A stretch of DNA of 64,000 nucleotides from Ficedula albicollis (Eukaryota > Chordata > Aves > Passeriformes > Muscicapidae), in assembly GCF_000247815.1 (NCBI RefSeq), contig NC_021674.1, forward strand, positions 31,649,453-31,713,452, written 5' to 3'. Position 1 is the stretch's first letter. Every line of letters starts with the position of its first letter. This document shows, piece after piece, positions 39,665 through 52,800 of this stretch. The notes under the pieces were generated by a model. It made no database searches, was not told the origin of the DNA, and saw nothing but the letters and a program-made list of their open reading frames with translations. A program made the position numbers and the translations under genes.

Positions 39665-41650
39665 CATCTCCCCTCCTCTCTCTGCTGTTCCTTGGTGTCA
39701 CCACAAGAAGCTCTGTTGATCTGCAGCTCTCCCTACTGTTCCAGCCCTGGGACCACAACATATTTCCCAGTAGTTGTCTTTGAGCCTTGAACAACAGAAC
39801 AACAGCCAGTGTGACATTGACATGGTGGTCTACTCAGAAATTAATCACAGCTCAACTCTGGGATCCCACAACCCACGTCTGCTGCATGCCTTGGCCTTTG
39901 CTCATGACATCCCAACTGTTCTTGTCCCTCATTCACAGCACAGCTCCTTCCATGCACTTCAGTCCCAATTCATCACCTTCTTTAGCCCATACAGATGGAA
40001 ATCAGCAGATGTGGAACATGTGAGTCCCTCTGCAGTATCAGTCCCAAGGTCTCCAAAGTTCAGTATTTTACCTGCTGAAAAAGCTACCACAATAGAGAGG
40101 GGAGGGTTTAAAATCCACTTAGTAGACTGTCTACCATCTAAATTTGTACTGACATTAGCTTAAAAGCCTGAAACATCATGTTTATTCTGGCTTTCAATTA
40201 TGTTGTTAATAACTACAGTGGTTCTCCACATACTTGCTATTCACACACTGCCCAACCAAGTAAACAGTAATACTATAAGTGCACTAAGTAGTGCTACTCA
40301 GGTCTTTTCCTAAACTAATAGAATTAAATTAGAGCAATTCAAGATGTTTGAACAAATTAGTTTTCTCTCAAATCATGCACTGTCTCCTGGCATTCTACAG
40401 GGAACTTCATTTGCCATGGAGTCTCCTCTTCAGTAAATTTAGCTGGGTCTCTCTGAACTCCTCTCTAGTCTTGATCAACCTAAATTTGGCTAGTGCTCAC
40501 ATAGTAATATTTAAAGCTCACGCAGTGCAAATGAAAAAAACATGCTATAAAAGGATTCAAAACAATACCATTTGTTTTTTGTTTTAAAATTTTGCTATTG
40601 AATTTCATGCTATTGAATCCACAGCCCTGGAGACCAAAGTCCCCTTCTTAACTCAAAAGGAGCTGCACAGGCAAGGCAAGATTCTTCACAGTATGCTGGA
40701 GAATCGACTTCTACGCACCCTAGTGAGTTTAGACTCTGACTAACATTTAGTCTACCATTTTTTGATTAAACAGTCAATGAGTGCAATGAAAGTCCAAGGC
40801 CTTTTAGAGAAAAGGATATTCTAGCTCACTAGGACTACAAAAACCCCAACTTATTTCACACATGTACTGCCAAAGAGCTGTCAAATGGAAACAGCTTATT
40901 GTGAAATGTTTTTGTCATGAGAATGAATATTCAGTCAAGAACAAAACAAAACCTACCAACCCCTCTGACTTTAAAAACAAAAATCCCTCTGGCCAAGCAT
41001 TTCAAAGCTGTTCACCACCCTCAGCTGGCCTGAGATCCAGGATCCAGCAAAGTTCAAGAGCTGCTGCCCAGTAGGACAGAGAATGAGATCCCAAACAGGT
41101 GTGGACCAGGTGTGAAGAAGTAGAAGGTTAACACACTCCATCCATCACTGGACAGCACATCTGTAAAAACGGAAATAAATACTAACTCCAATCACTATCT
41201 CGTCTGGAGATGAGCAGAATTCCCCCCAGTGGCAACTACAGAATATCACGTGGTAAGGACTGCAGCTGAGCTGATTTACTGCTAAACTGTGCTTGTATGT
41301 TTGCAGGAGGCTTTTGTTCCCTTGCTGCTGAATTGCTTCTTCTTAATACAAGAGACAAAGAGTCCTAGTGCTCTTCTGAATATCTCTCTGGTTCATTTTT
41401 CCAGTTGCAAAGCAAATGGTTTGAATTTTGATTGTCTTGCCAGACTCATAAAAAAGAACTATCAAGCTCTAGCCAAATTGTGAAGAACAGCATGTTTCAT
41501 GAAATCCCAATTAAACTATGGCCATCAGTGTCTCACTTTCATCTTTGCTGAGTACTGCCTCAGCTTTCTTCTTGCATGCCAAACTCATATTCTTCTCTGA
41601 TGCACTCAGTGAGATTACGGTTGATAGTTTTGTTTTGTTGTTTGTTGAAA
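39665..41650. other. Intergenic, nothing recognised
   Basis: AT-rich non-coding DNA. A 129-codon frame at 39774-40163 (+) has no recognisable domain and no supporting splice or start context. Confidence 0.4.
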
Positions 41651-41652
41651 AA

Positions 41653-41740
<88 letters not shown>

Positions 41741-41744
41741 CACA
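41651..41744. repeat. (CA)n microsatellite
   Basis: About 90 bases of CA dinucleotide repeat. It is pure from about 41661 to 41733, with interruptions by a T near the left end (ACATACAC) and a G near the right end (CACGCACA). Dinucleotide runs of this length are commonly polymorphic. Confidence 0.97.
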
Positions 41745-41902
41745 GTCTTTGTTTATATACTAGATCTGCAGGGTACCAGAAACAAGTATCTTTGGGGCCA
41801 GGGGAGATTTTATTTCCATGTATTGGATGTCAAAGTGGGAATTCTTTGTTATTATCACTCAAACAAACAGGCACAGAATATCTTTCCCAAAAACAAACTG
41901 AC
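41745..41902. other. Spacer between microsatellite and tandem repeat
   Basis: Short unique-looking sequence with no feature recognised. Confidence 0.4.
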
Positions 41903-42203
41903 AGACATCAAATGAAAAGCACCACACTGCAACACATTTTGGGAATCCTCATCAGTGGAACAGCTCTTTGAGCTGCACAACATGACCCATGTAGATCCTA
42001 CAGTCCAATTAGACATCAGATGAAAAGCACCACACTGCAACACCTTTTGGGAATCCTCATCAATGGAACAGCTCTTTGAGCTGCACAACATGACCCAGAC
42101 ATCAAATGAAAAGCACCACACTGCAACACATTTTGGGAATCCTCATCAGTGGAACAGCTCTTTGAGCTGCACAACATGACCCATGTAGATCCTACAGTCC
42201 AAT
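41903..42203. repeat. Tandem triplication, periods 108 and 86 bp
   Basis: Three copies begin with AGACATCA(A/G)ATGAAAAGC at 41903, 42011 and 42097. Copies 1 and 3 end with CATGTAGATCCTACAGTCC. Copy 2 lacks this tail of about 22 bases. Internal words such as CACCACACTGCAACAC and AACAGCTCTTTGAGCTGC are shared by all three, with single-base differences. Copies 1 and 3 are more alike than either is to copy 2. Confidence 0.94.
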
Positions 42204-45200
42204 GTACCAAGAGATTTGGAAAGTGACATAAAATTACTCTTTTGGAAATTCTCTTTTCCCTTACCTGTCTCTAAACAGGTAAGGTCAGGCACCAGCCATC
42301 CACCCTGAAAGACAAAAAGAAATGCAAGATGATACTGTGTTTTCACCTGATGGCAAGGAGGACATCACTACAGTTTTCCAGCAGCTTCCAGGTCTCTTCC
42401 AGGTTGATGATACATAAAGGTAAAGCAGTCACTAAAAATGCAGCGCAACAGATTGCAAAGCAGAAAGTGCGTACATTAAGGGATGAAGTAAAACTGATTT
42501 TAATGGACCATTAATAATCACTTCAGCTCATCTAACCTTTTTTTGAACATACCAGTCCAGGAAGCAAGCTTGATGATGACTGGAACAAAACAAACAGAGA
42601 TGACCTACTGTCTTGCACTGTTATCACTCTTGTATTGTCTTCTCTTTAAAAGACTGTCTAATAAGACAGTCTCCTCCTATTGTTCACTACTCAGTGCAAT
42701 TTTGATGCTTAGTGATAAAAATGCATTGAGAAGAACATTCTCTGCTTTTATTTGTTGCGATATTTGAGGCTTTTTATGCTGAACAATACTAGGAAAATAA
42801 AATTTAAAAAAGGGGAAAAAAAAGAAGACAAAAACCTAGAAAGCAAATGCATTATTTCCAGATTTGCAGAATGCAAAGATAAATCAAGGTTCAGATAACA
42901 GTTCTCTGTGGATTAGACAAATCAGCTGAGATCCAGAGTGGTAGCACATATAGGTGTGTACAAGAAGTGCCATGTTTTAAAATTTCTATTCAGCCAGAAA
43001 GCAGCAGCATCACAAAGAAATATCACTCTGAGAACTACATCAACAGCACAGTTGGCTAAGTGAGCACTCTTCTCAGAAATACTTGGAGGAGTTAGATGAC
43101 TGAAAGTCTCCAAAAGTAAAGGACTTTGAGGCGAATCCAGCTGATATATTTGTAATATGGTGCCAGCATAATTTCCCCAAATGGCTAAAGGAAAAGGGAA
43201 GCATGAAAGGGGTCAGTTGGGAATATATGTGCATGTGGGGGAGGGGGACAAAGAAAAGGCAAAACTAGCTGAGAACAGGCTCCATTTAAATTGCATACAG
43301 ACCTCACACAAAGCACAGAGAATTGGTCAGTAGATTGAAGCCATCTGGCTGGAGGAGCCATAAGAGTAAAACCCTGCTGGAGATCTCCCCATCACGTCCC
43401 ATCATGGTCCAACATCAGAGCACAGCACGGGCTTCCCCCACTCCAATCTCATGGAGTGAAATATGGGAAGATGAGCAAGAAGAGGATTGAAAAGTTCATC
43501 CTTATGACACAGCCCCTACTCTTTTCACAAAGTATGTTGTCCCAAGGCCTCTCCAATAAATCTCAAGCTTTGGTGGCAACAAGGGAGAAACTGAGTCAAG
43601 GCTCTACGTGCTGCAGCCAACAGCACAGAATACTGACACCAACAGCTGGCTTCAGGCTTCCATGACTCCCCAGTGAAAGACCACCCCAGGGCTCTCCTAA
43701 TGTGAGTGAACCAGAGGACTCCGGTCTCTTCCTGCTCACCCTGGCCATTTACAAGCATGTCTGTTGTAGAAGGCAGATACAGCATTTGTTACAGGGCAGC
43801 CTGGAAACATCTGAAGAAGCAATATTTTTATTATAAAAACATACAAATGTATTTTAAAACTTATAAAACATAGCTTGATTAATGACTCAGATAAAGCCTC
43901 TGATTTCATTTAATGCAAATTAAGACCTCTTGTGTTTCAGAACACTAGCATCTGAACGCTCAGCAGTGCTGTGGTCTTTATGCCAGCCAACCCTTACAAA
44001 TTTAATGGGTTTTTATTGCCTGTTTTTCTGAAGTCTCTCCTTCACCTGGGTTGGAAAATTAAGGCACTTAACATCTGGAAAAATTAAAACTTTGGAAGTT
44101 TGCCGGTCTGATTGCCATGGTGCTGTTACAGAGTTTTTGTTCCTTATGATTCTCCCGTGCAGCCCAAATATTAATCGCCAGAGATCAAATCCAATGCAAG
44201 TAGTTCAGTTGTTTTCCATCATTTTGACTTGCCCATATGGAACACTTCCAAAGCATCAAAAGTCATTACTATTTTTTAAACACTGAGAAGCTCAAAACTT
44301 ATCATTTCTATGTCAGAAGTGATTTTGAGTGATCCTAAAGTCTTCTCCCTCTAATAAACGCCATCACCGAGGTATTTTATCTGGTGTCAGCAATGTCACA
44401 GATACTGGGTACAAGAACAGTAGCAGCGAAAATGTATAAGGAGTGTGGTGGGGGAGAAACAGAACTGAAATGCTCTTGCAAAAGGAAGTTGGATTAATTT
44501 TCCCACTGGATTTTTCTTGTTTACACTTAGCGTAAAATCTTGGATGGAAACGTAATGAAATTATTCCTTGGTTATTTTACTTTGAAAAATAGCCATATCC
44601 ACTGGGAAAATAAGAAAACCTTAAAAATATAAACAAGTTATATTCAAGTGAGTCATTCGTTCTTCTATCCCAGTGCCATCTCTCGCTGTTCTCTTTGCAG
44701 CATTTCCTTCTTACCATCTCCAGCCACCTTTTCATCTCCCTTCACACTTCCAACTATTATTTTTGCCCCAATATCATTCTCTTCCACCCTCTAAAGCCAG
44801 TTTGAGAAGCTAGCTGTCACTTCTTCATGGACACTGGCATTTGGGGTACACTATTATGGTGTGGAATGGGCTGGCCTTTTCTGCTGAGGAGATGTGGCCA
44901 CTCTTGACCAGACAGCTGATTCACATGTGATGAACCCTGCAGAAGCCTCCATGCCCTAAAGGACTCGTGACACTGGACAATCTTCAAGGACATGCCTGTG
45001 TCTCAGTTGTTGAGTAGGATGAACTGTATTGTGGTGCAGGATGATTGTTATTCTCTTCCCTTATTTAGACTTATGAGAGTTTTTGTTACATTTGTCTTTT
45101 ACGATCAGAATTTTGAATTATCCAGGCTTTTGTTTATGTAACTGTAAGATATTATAGTAATATGTGCTTTCTAAGTACAGACGACCCAACAGGATAAACC

Positions 45201-46179
45201 TGTGAATCCATGTCCCTCTCATTACAGCTGAGCAACCCCAGAACAATTCTTACGATTCACAACATCTAATGTATGTACACATCTAACAAGTGATTTTAAA
45301 GAGTTTACTAAGTTTCCTCATTTAAAATCCTGGATGATCAATTGCTGGATTTGAACACATTTCTTCTGTTTTTGATCACCCAACATCAAATTATAGACTT
45401 TAACATAAATTCTAGACATTATGCAACCTACTTGTAACCAGATTCATGTTTCCTAATTTTTCTAGAAGGGGGAAGGGCTGTTGGATGCAAAGTGAGCGCT
45501 GACCTGCACTGACCCCTTCTGGAAAGCACCAAGAATGTACCATTGGAAACAAACCTGCACTGGTCCTGGGGGTGCGTGTGGGAACTACTTGACCTAATAG
45601 TTTTTTCCATCTTGATTCCTATGACTTTTATAATCATGTTTGGTTGGAACGGCCTCAGCCTTCAGAAGCTATTTGCATGGGTAAGGCTCTGGAGCAAATA
45701 TACAAGTCATCCATTAACATCCAACAGACCAGAAAAGGCTCACAGGACCAGAAAAGTTTCTTTGTAGATGAAAGCACATATAATAATGCATTACAAAAAA
45801 AATAACAAAATATAGCCCATTTTCAGACAAGAACATAACACAAATTAGGATGAAAAGAAAAATGGAGCCTTACAGAATATCTACAATGTGTTATCCCAAA
45901 GCAGTTCAAACAAGAGAATATAATTTTTTTGAGAACAGTTCCATGAATTCTCTGGATGCCATGAGCTGTTAAGGCATAAGTTTCTCAACTAAAATACGGT
46001 ACTTCCTTGCTCCTGACCAGAGCCACATTTGGGAGCACAGGTTTAATTTCTACTCAAAAGGAAAAGGACTAATTATTCAATGGCCAGTGACATCCTGTTC
46101 TGCTCCTTGGAAACGTCCAGTTCTATCCAAACTGGATGACCCACTACAGTACTGACAAATCACAGACCATGGCTGAACT
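42204..46179. other. Intergenic, nothing recognised
   Basis: About 4 kb of AT-rich non-coding DNA. The part at about 44060-44300 retains CG sites (TTTGCCGGTCTGATTGCC, CTCCCGTGCAGCC, AATCGCCAGAG) and could be a conserved element. No coding frame longer than about 90 codons and no transposon were recognised. Confidence 0.4.
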
Positions 46180-46338
46180 AGCTTACAGAAAGAAAATCAC
46201 TTTATTTTCTGTCATGTACATGGACATAGTATTCAGGGCTATATTTCTTCTTCCCTGACAGCTTACAGAAAGAAAATCACTTTATTTTCTCTCATGTACA
46301 GGGACGTAGTATTCAGGGCTATATTTCTTCTTCCCTGA
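46180..46338. repeat. 80-bp tandem duplication (2 copies)
   Basis: The unit starting AGCTTACAGAAAGAAAATC occurs at 46180 and 46260 and ends in TTTCTTCTTCCCTGA. The copies differ at a few positions (TTCTGTCATGTACATGGACAT against TCTCATGTACAGGGACGT). Confidence 0.93.
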
Positions 46339-48312
46339 ACACAAGGGCTTGATGAAATAAACACATTCAAAAATTATCTGCAAGAAATCAGAAATATGTC
46401 AAATTTCCAAATTTGGAAATAGATTATGGGCTTCAACTCAAATTGGCACACACTTTGTTTTTCTCCTTGGGACTTGATGGTCTGCACTGTTAACAGTTAT
46501 AGAAATATTCACAAGACAAAAAAAAAAATCTCAGGAGAAGAGACAAATCGCTCAACCCAAGCATGCAAGTTTTTAAGAGCGCAACAATCTTTATTCTTTG
46601 CATTAAATTATTTGCCACTTGAACTCCTTTAGAGACAGCATTTGTTTGAAGGTGAGGCAAGCAAGTAGAGTACTTACTGCATTTGAACTATCACCATGTC
46701 ACTGGCCTCTTTCTGTCCAACCAAAAGCCACACTGCTGTTTAAGTATCTGCTTCGAAAGTCCCATGACATGGAGAAATTTTTGAACAGCCACTAATCCTC
46801 TATCTACACAAATTTACGATAGTGAGCTGGCATCGCGCTTATCAGCTGTTGATTTCCATCCCATAAAGAGAGCCATCCCTTAAATTTTCCCAATCACAAG
46901 AGGCAACAAAGCCAGTAGAAGAAACTGCATTTATTTTAAGCCATTGAATAAACTCTTCTGTTGTTTCTTCCCCTAGGATAAAACTCACTTTATAAAGAAA
47001 AAAAAACAACAACCAACCCATAAAATTGTGACTTCACCACTGTGCCCAGCAATGTTCCTTCTCCTCATAAGGAAATAATTCCCAGACTGGATGGCAGTAA
47101 ATATTTTGTTTGGCTCTTACGTTTAAGCTTTTGGACAAGTTGAAAATCACCCTGCTTCTAGAAATCATTATATAGCATAAAGCAGCAAGAGAGGAAGAGC
47201 TCTCTTCCGGCAAGCATTCTTCCTCAATTTGTTCCCTGAATAAATGGGATGGCCCTGCTTTCACTGCTTGGCATAAAGCACAAGAGTCTGGACAGAAGCC
47301 CTGCCCTCATTCCCACTTCTTTGGAAAGTCCCAGAGTTACGAGCTTAGACCTGCAATAGAAAGAGATTACTGTAACAAGAAGCAAGCCTAACACAGAAGA
47401 GGAGGAGGTGGAAGGACCTCCTGTGACAGGGAGATCAAATTATATTTTAAATAAATTTTACATTTATGTTGCAGTTAACATTTTGCACCACATTTTAGAT
47501 ACAAACTCAGAAAACCATACAGAATATCTTGGATGAGCACTGTTGACCAGTGATGAAACAGAATAACATGAAGGCCCATCAATGTGCATGACTCACAAGT
47601 GATTTTAATTTACTCTGTTAGTTTTCACTTTCTGAATTTTTTTAAGAGTTGAAATGACAGAAAACAAACAAGCACTTGGAGAAACTCCATGAATGACCTT
47701 TGCTCTCAAGTACAGTTCAACTCAAGTACGCTCTTCACAAAGATGCAGCATTACCATCTAAGACAAATTGCTGGTATCTGAAATCCCAGTGGACTATGTG
47801 GTTTGAGGAAGCACCTCTAGGCTACCTTCCACTAAAGGCAGGTGTAAGAAGTCCAGCGATGAGGTATGCTAAGAAAGATGATGGGAAAAGTGATCTCTCA
47901 GCAGCCTTCAAACTGTCAAGGAGAAGTGATATTAAAACAAAAATGGAAAGCGTTTAAACTAGACTGACTGTTTACAAGACTTACAGCCTGGCAACACACT
48001 GCTTCAAATTGTCACCTGCTGAAAGGCACAAAGTACTGCAGGAACCTCAGGATACCTGGAACATACAGATGTGGTAATGGTGAATTGAAACAAACCCCTT
48101 CCCTGAATTCCACAGTTGGCATGAAACTTTCCTTGATGTGGGAGGCACTCCAGAGCCCATCCAAAGAGAGGAGCCACGCAGCTGAAGCAAAACCACATCT
48201 CAGCCTCCCCTCACTGGAGAGCTAGGAGATTCAGGAGCTGTGGCAGGACTGTAGCTCAGGCTTCCACAACACAAAGGCACTACTACCTCTAGATTTACCT
48301 CCATCCTCCCAA
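46339..48312. other. Intergenic, nothing recognised
   Basis: AT-rich DNA with no gene, RNA gene or transposon recognised. The right part becomes GC-richer toward the CR1 fragment. Confidence 0.4.
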
Positions 48313-48926
48313 ACATGAGCCAGAGTGTGCCCAGGTGGCCAAGGAGGCCGATGGCACCCCGGCCTGTGCCAGCAATAGCGCAGCCAGCAGGAGCAGGGCA
48401 GGGATTGTCCCCCTGTACTGGGCACTGCTGAGGCCACAGCTCGAGTGCTGTGCCAATGTCCCCTCACTGCGAGGACACCGAGGGGCTGGAGTGTCCAGAG
48501 CAGGGACAGGAGCTGGGGAAAGGTCTGCAGCACAAGTCCTGTAGGGAATGGCTGAGGGAGCTGAGCCTGGAGGAGGCTCAGGGGTGACCTTGTCACTCTC
48601 TCCAACTCCCGAAAGGAGCAGGCCAGGATCGGCCTCTTCTCCCCTCAAGCAGCGCCAGGACAAGGGGACACAGCCTCAGGCTGTGCCAGGGGAGGGTCAG
48701 GTTGGACAGCGGGAGGAGAAATAAAGGTACAAAAAGGGTGATTCCACATTGGAATGTGGCACCCGGGCGGTGGTGGAGTCACCGTCCCTGGAGGTGCTCA
48801 GTGAAAGACTGGATGTGGCACTCGGTGCCATTGTCCTGTTCCCATGCTGGTGTTCAGTCACGGGCTGGACTCGATGACCTCAGAGGTCTTTTCCAGCCGA
48901 GCTGAATCTGTGATGCTGCGATCCCA
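48313..48926 (+). mobile_element. CR1 LINE 3' part, coding remnants
   Basis: This is the 3' portion of an avian CR1 non-LTR retrotransposon in plus orientation. Landmarks in order are CATGAGCCAGAGTGTGCCC, GTGGCCAAGGAGGCCGATGG, CCCCTGTACTGGGCACTG, GAATGGCTGAGGGAGCTGAG, AGGGGTGACCTTGTCACTCT, GGTGGTGGAGTCACCGTCCC, and the tail GGCTGGACTCGATGACCTCA with GAGGTCTTTTCCAGC and TGTGATGCTGCGATC. It corresponds to the C-terminal end of the reverse transcriptase ORF plus the short 3' UTR. Small deletions and frame breaks make it non-functional. It ends about 150 bp before the MRPS18A CpG-rich promoter. Confidence 0.88.
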
Positions 48927-49080
48927 AGCTGATACCACCGCCAAAAACCCAAGCCCCAAACAAATAAACCAAACAAAAAAAAAACCCCAGGAAAAGCCAA
49001 GTTCACTACCAACCACAATAAACTTAAACAATCGAAAACAACGAGAAGGACCACACTGCGGACAAAAGACAGCTCCTCCC
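48927..49080. other. A-rich spacer
   Basis: A-rich DNA (many CAAACAAA-type words) between the CR1 tail and the CpG-rich promoter. Part of it may derive from the retrotransposon insertion. No gene is seen. Confidence 0.4.
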
Positions 49081-49518
<438 letters not shown>

Positions 49519-49618
49519 ATGGCGGCGCCCAGCCTGCTGCGCGCGGGGCTGCGGCGGGTCTTCTCCGGCCTGCTGGGGAGCAGCTGGGCCGCGCCGCCGG
49601 CCCGCGCCCTCCGCCAGG
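49519..49618 (+). CDS. MRPS18A: MRPS18A, mitochondrial ribosomal protein, exon 1 (5' end of partial gene)
   Basis: First coding exon of the mitochondrial ribosomal protein S18A gene. The protein belongs to the bacterial S18 family but sits in the large (39S) subunit of the vertebrate mitoribosome, where it is named mL66. Five exons in this window (49519-49618, 49791-49822, 53643-53747, 61625-61748, 62604-62670) join without frame breaks into 142 codons plus two bases. The human protein is 196 residues, so about 54 C-terminal residues are missing, coded beyond 64,000. This exon codes 33 residues starting MAAPSLLRAGLRRVFSGLLG, rich in Arg and Ala and lacking acidic residues, as expected for a cleaved mitochondrial targeting peptide. 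The ATG was chosen because it starts this peptide within a YY1-type AAGATGGCGGC context. The donor site is CAG|GTGAGT and the exon ends after the first base of a codon. Confidence 0.95.
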
Positions 49619-49790
49619 GTGAGTCCGGAGGCGGCTCCGCACGGCCCCTGCCCCGCTGCCTCGCCGCTGCCTCGGAGAGGTGGTTGCGGTCACTGTAATT
49701 CGCCCTCTCCCACTGCTCCCTCCCAAAATGCTATGTCTTTCAGGCTGCATGGGCCTCATTCTGGTTTCCCGTCTCTTTTTTCTTTTGCAG
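49619..49790 (+). other. MRPS18A: MRPS18A intron 1
   Basis: A 172-bp intron that begins GTGAGT and ends in a pyrimidine-rich tract with TTTTGCAG. It lies within the CpG-rich start of the gene at its left end. Confidence 0.9.
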
Positions 49791-49822
49791 TCGTGGAGGT
49801 GACTGAAGGCAACACGACCACA
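49791..49822 (+). CDS. MRPS18A: MRPS18A exon 2 (32 nt)
   Basis: A very short exon. The last base of exon 1 and the first two bases here make Val, giving VVEVTEGNTTT. This aligns with the human segment around VVETQEGKTT, at the end of the targeting region and the start of the mature N-terminus. The acceptor is TTTTGCAG and the donor GTAAGT, and the exon ends on a codon boundary. The match to the family and clean phase make it secure despite its size. Confidence 0.93.
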
Positions 49823-52800
49823 GTAAGTGCCCTTTTCCTTCGTTGCTGCCTTTGCTGTGGCTTTTCCCTCCTTCGGCCATGTGTGTGTCCGAGCCCTACC
49901 CCACCACAAGCGAAGGAAAAAAGGGACGCTTTTCTACTTGAAAGGCCGCTCAGGGTGCGAAGGCAGAGCCGAGGCAGGAGTTTGTTGCGAGCGCAGGTAG
50001 CAATGGAGGGGTTGGCTGCTGAAGGACAGGATCCCTGTTGCTGGCGACAGGTGCCTCCAGTCAGAGCCCCTCATGAGCACCAAACAGCTCCGGGAAGGTC
50101 GGAATCCCCGAGGCATTCAGGATCTAAAACACTCGAGGCCGTTCTTCAGACGGGTTCGCCTCCTAAACTGGTGCCCTTTGCCGTCGTCCGCAGTGTGGAC
50201 AGGCACAGGGGAGGATTGCCGGTGGCTTTGTCACTGGCAGTGCCGTGCGGCATTGCAGGATGTGTCTCTTCTGCCTGCATGCCGCACACATCCCATGCCT
50301 TTGATCTGTGCGGTGTGTGTTAACCACGGTGTGTGCCATACTGACTTCAGGTCATACAAAGCTTCCATCTTAGAACACACGTGATTAAAAAAAATAATAA
50401 TAAATTAAGCGAAAGGGGTGTTTTCAAAGGAAGACCTTAATTACTAAAGGAAAACTGCTCCTGAAAAGGAAACAGAAGTTCTGAAGTAACTGATAAAGAA
50501 GAGCATCTTCTTAGCTACAGTTTAAGGCAGGAAGGAAAAGATTAAAGCAGTAGAATTAAAATTTTGCCTAGTTAGCACCATCTAATCTGTTACACTTTTA
50601 TCAAGACAATTGTCATTTTTTAGAAGCACTGAAATGACTGAAGGGGAAAGGAGATTGCATTGTTCTGCTCACATTGCATATGGTAGTAGCACTATTTGCC
50701 CTGGTTGGAGAGAGATAACAGGTATTTTTATATTTATACATATATATAGATTATATATATATTTATATATATGAGACGAGGAGAGTGAAGGACCAATTTG
50801 GGAATAGCTAGAAGAGAGTGCACTTAAATGTTAATCTGTATATACATAAATAATGAGAAGGGGAGGGACTATTTTGCTTGCTAATGAAACAGAAAAAACC
50901 TGCTTGCTCATACCTTTGAAACTTAGGTATTTTTGCTAGAAATATATATTTTGTTATATTTTTATATTTATACATATATATAGATATAGATTTATATATA
51001 TGAGACGAGGAGAGTGAAGGACCAATTTGGGAATAGCTAGAAGAGAGCGCACTTAAATGTTAATCTGTATATACATAAATAATGAGAAGGGGAGGGACTA
51101 TTTTGCTTGCTAATGAAACAGAAAAAACCGTATTTTTATATTTATACATATATATAGATTATATATATATTTATATATATGAGACGAGGAGAGTGAAGGA
51201 CCAATTTGGGAATAGCTAGAAGAGAGTGCACTTAAATGTTAATCTGTATATACATAAATAATGAGAAGGGGAGGGACTATTTTGCTTGCTAATGAAACAG
51301 AAAAAACCTGCTTGCTCATACCTTTGAAACTTAGGTATTTTTGCTAGAAATATATATTTTGTTGAAAGTTTTGTTGTATTTGGGTTAGTGGACTTTGCCA
51401 TGTCTGAAATGTGCATGGAGCAGATAACTTACTCTATTTGATATTACGTATCTAATATATGGCTGTTAGCAAGATGTCGTAAGACTGTCAACAAAAAATA
51501 AGTTTAAGGTGTAACAGTAGCTAGGATGGAAAGTATCCATTTCTTGCCTTCAAGTACCAAACTTCCTAATACAGTGCCCAGAAACCTGAAGAGCTTGCAA
51601 GTGTGACCTGGAATTGTTTTAACCAAAACAAGAAGGGAAAGTGCACACCAACAAAACACACTCAGTGGATTGTTGTATTTTTCACTCAGTCAGTTTCAAA
51701 GAGGTTGTAAATTATATTCTCAAAAGTCCAAAACATTAACTGAAGCTTTAAGTAGAAAAAGTAAGCATTACATTAGCAGAGCCCTTTATGAAAATAACTC
51801 TTCCCAGAGATCTGGATATATTTGCTGTGTAATATCCTAGCATCAGTCTGGAATCAATCAGTACCCCTAGATGAGGAAAATGTTGTCAAAAATGGTGTAA
51901 ATTGACAAACCAAAGGGCTTATATGTTTCTCAGTGTATGCATTTGTCACTCCATTTATCCTGCCAATTTTACATCAGTCTTCTCTGAATCCGTCTTTCGC
52001 TGCTCATCTTTCTGTGTCCTCATTTTTAATCAGTTTTGAAGAAAGTGTTTGATATGAACCAGTTAATAGATACTGAGAATGTAGAGCTCCTACACTCCTT
52101 CTTAGTTGTTTGACAGAAAAATAGCAGCTGAGTGGATTGACAGTAGAGAAGTCCTCAGCAGTTGGGAAATGATTCCCGAAACTTGTACACTGAAATTTAT
52201 CTCAAGAAAAATTGATGTTGATGTAGCATTCTGAATCTGTTTATTTCCAAGATGGAATTACAGTTATCGTACAGTCTGAAGCCAGACTGGCAAAAACCAA
52301 GACTAGATATACTGACTTCCCTGAAAATAACTTTGCTTATTAATAGAAAATGATATACTGGCCTGCATCTCATATTCATAGCTAAGTATTTATTTTTGTC
52401 AAACTGGCTGTTGCACTTGTGGGGGGAGGAATCTTACTTAAAAATTGACAGTTCTGTCTGAGGTACTGAGATGCTTAAACTACAAGTAACTTACCTGTTT
52501 CCATTTTATCATCAGAAAGGCAGAAATCTGGCATATGAAATAGTTCTGTGAGTTCAGCTGGATGCCAGCTTCCCGTGCACACTTACAGGAAAGGTCATGC
52601 TTTTCTCTTCCCAGGTTTTCAGGCACAGGATCTGATGGTTTCTTAAAAGTAACCTTGCACTCCACCTAGGTTTTCTTTAAAAACTCCGGTGCTTGCACTC
52701 TTTGAGGCTGACAGTTGGTGTTCAGAATCTGCTTTTAATTTTAATTTGAGCAAAGGAAACTCCCAAAATATCTTGGAGAAAAAATAGCTTCATTATATTG

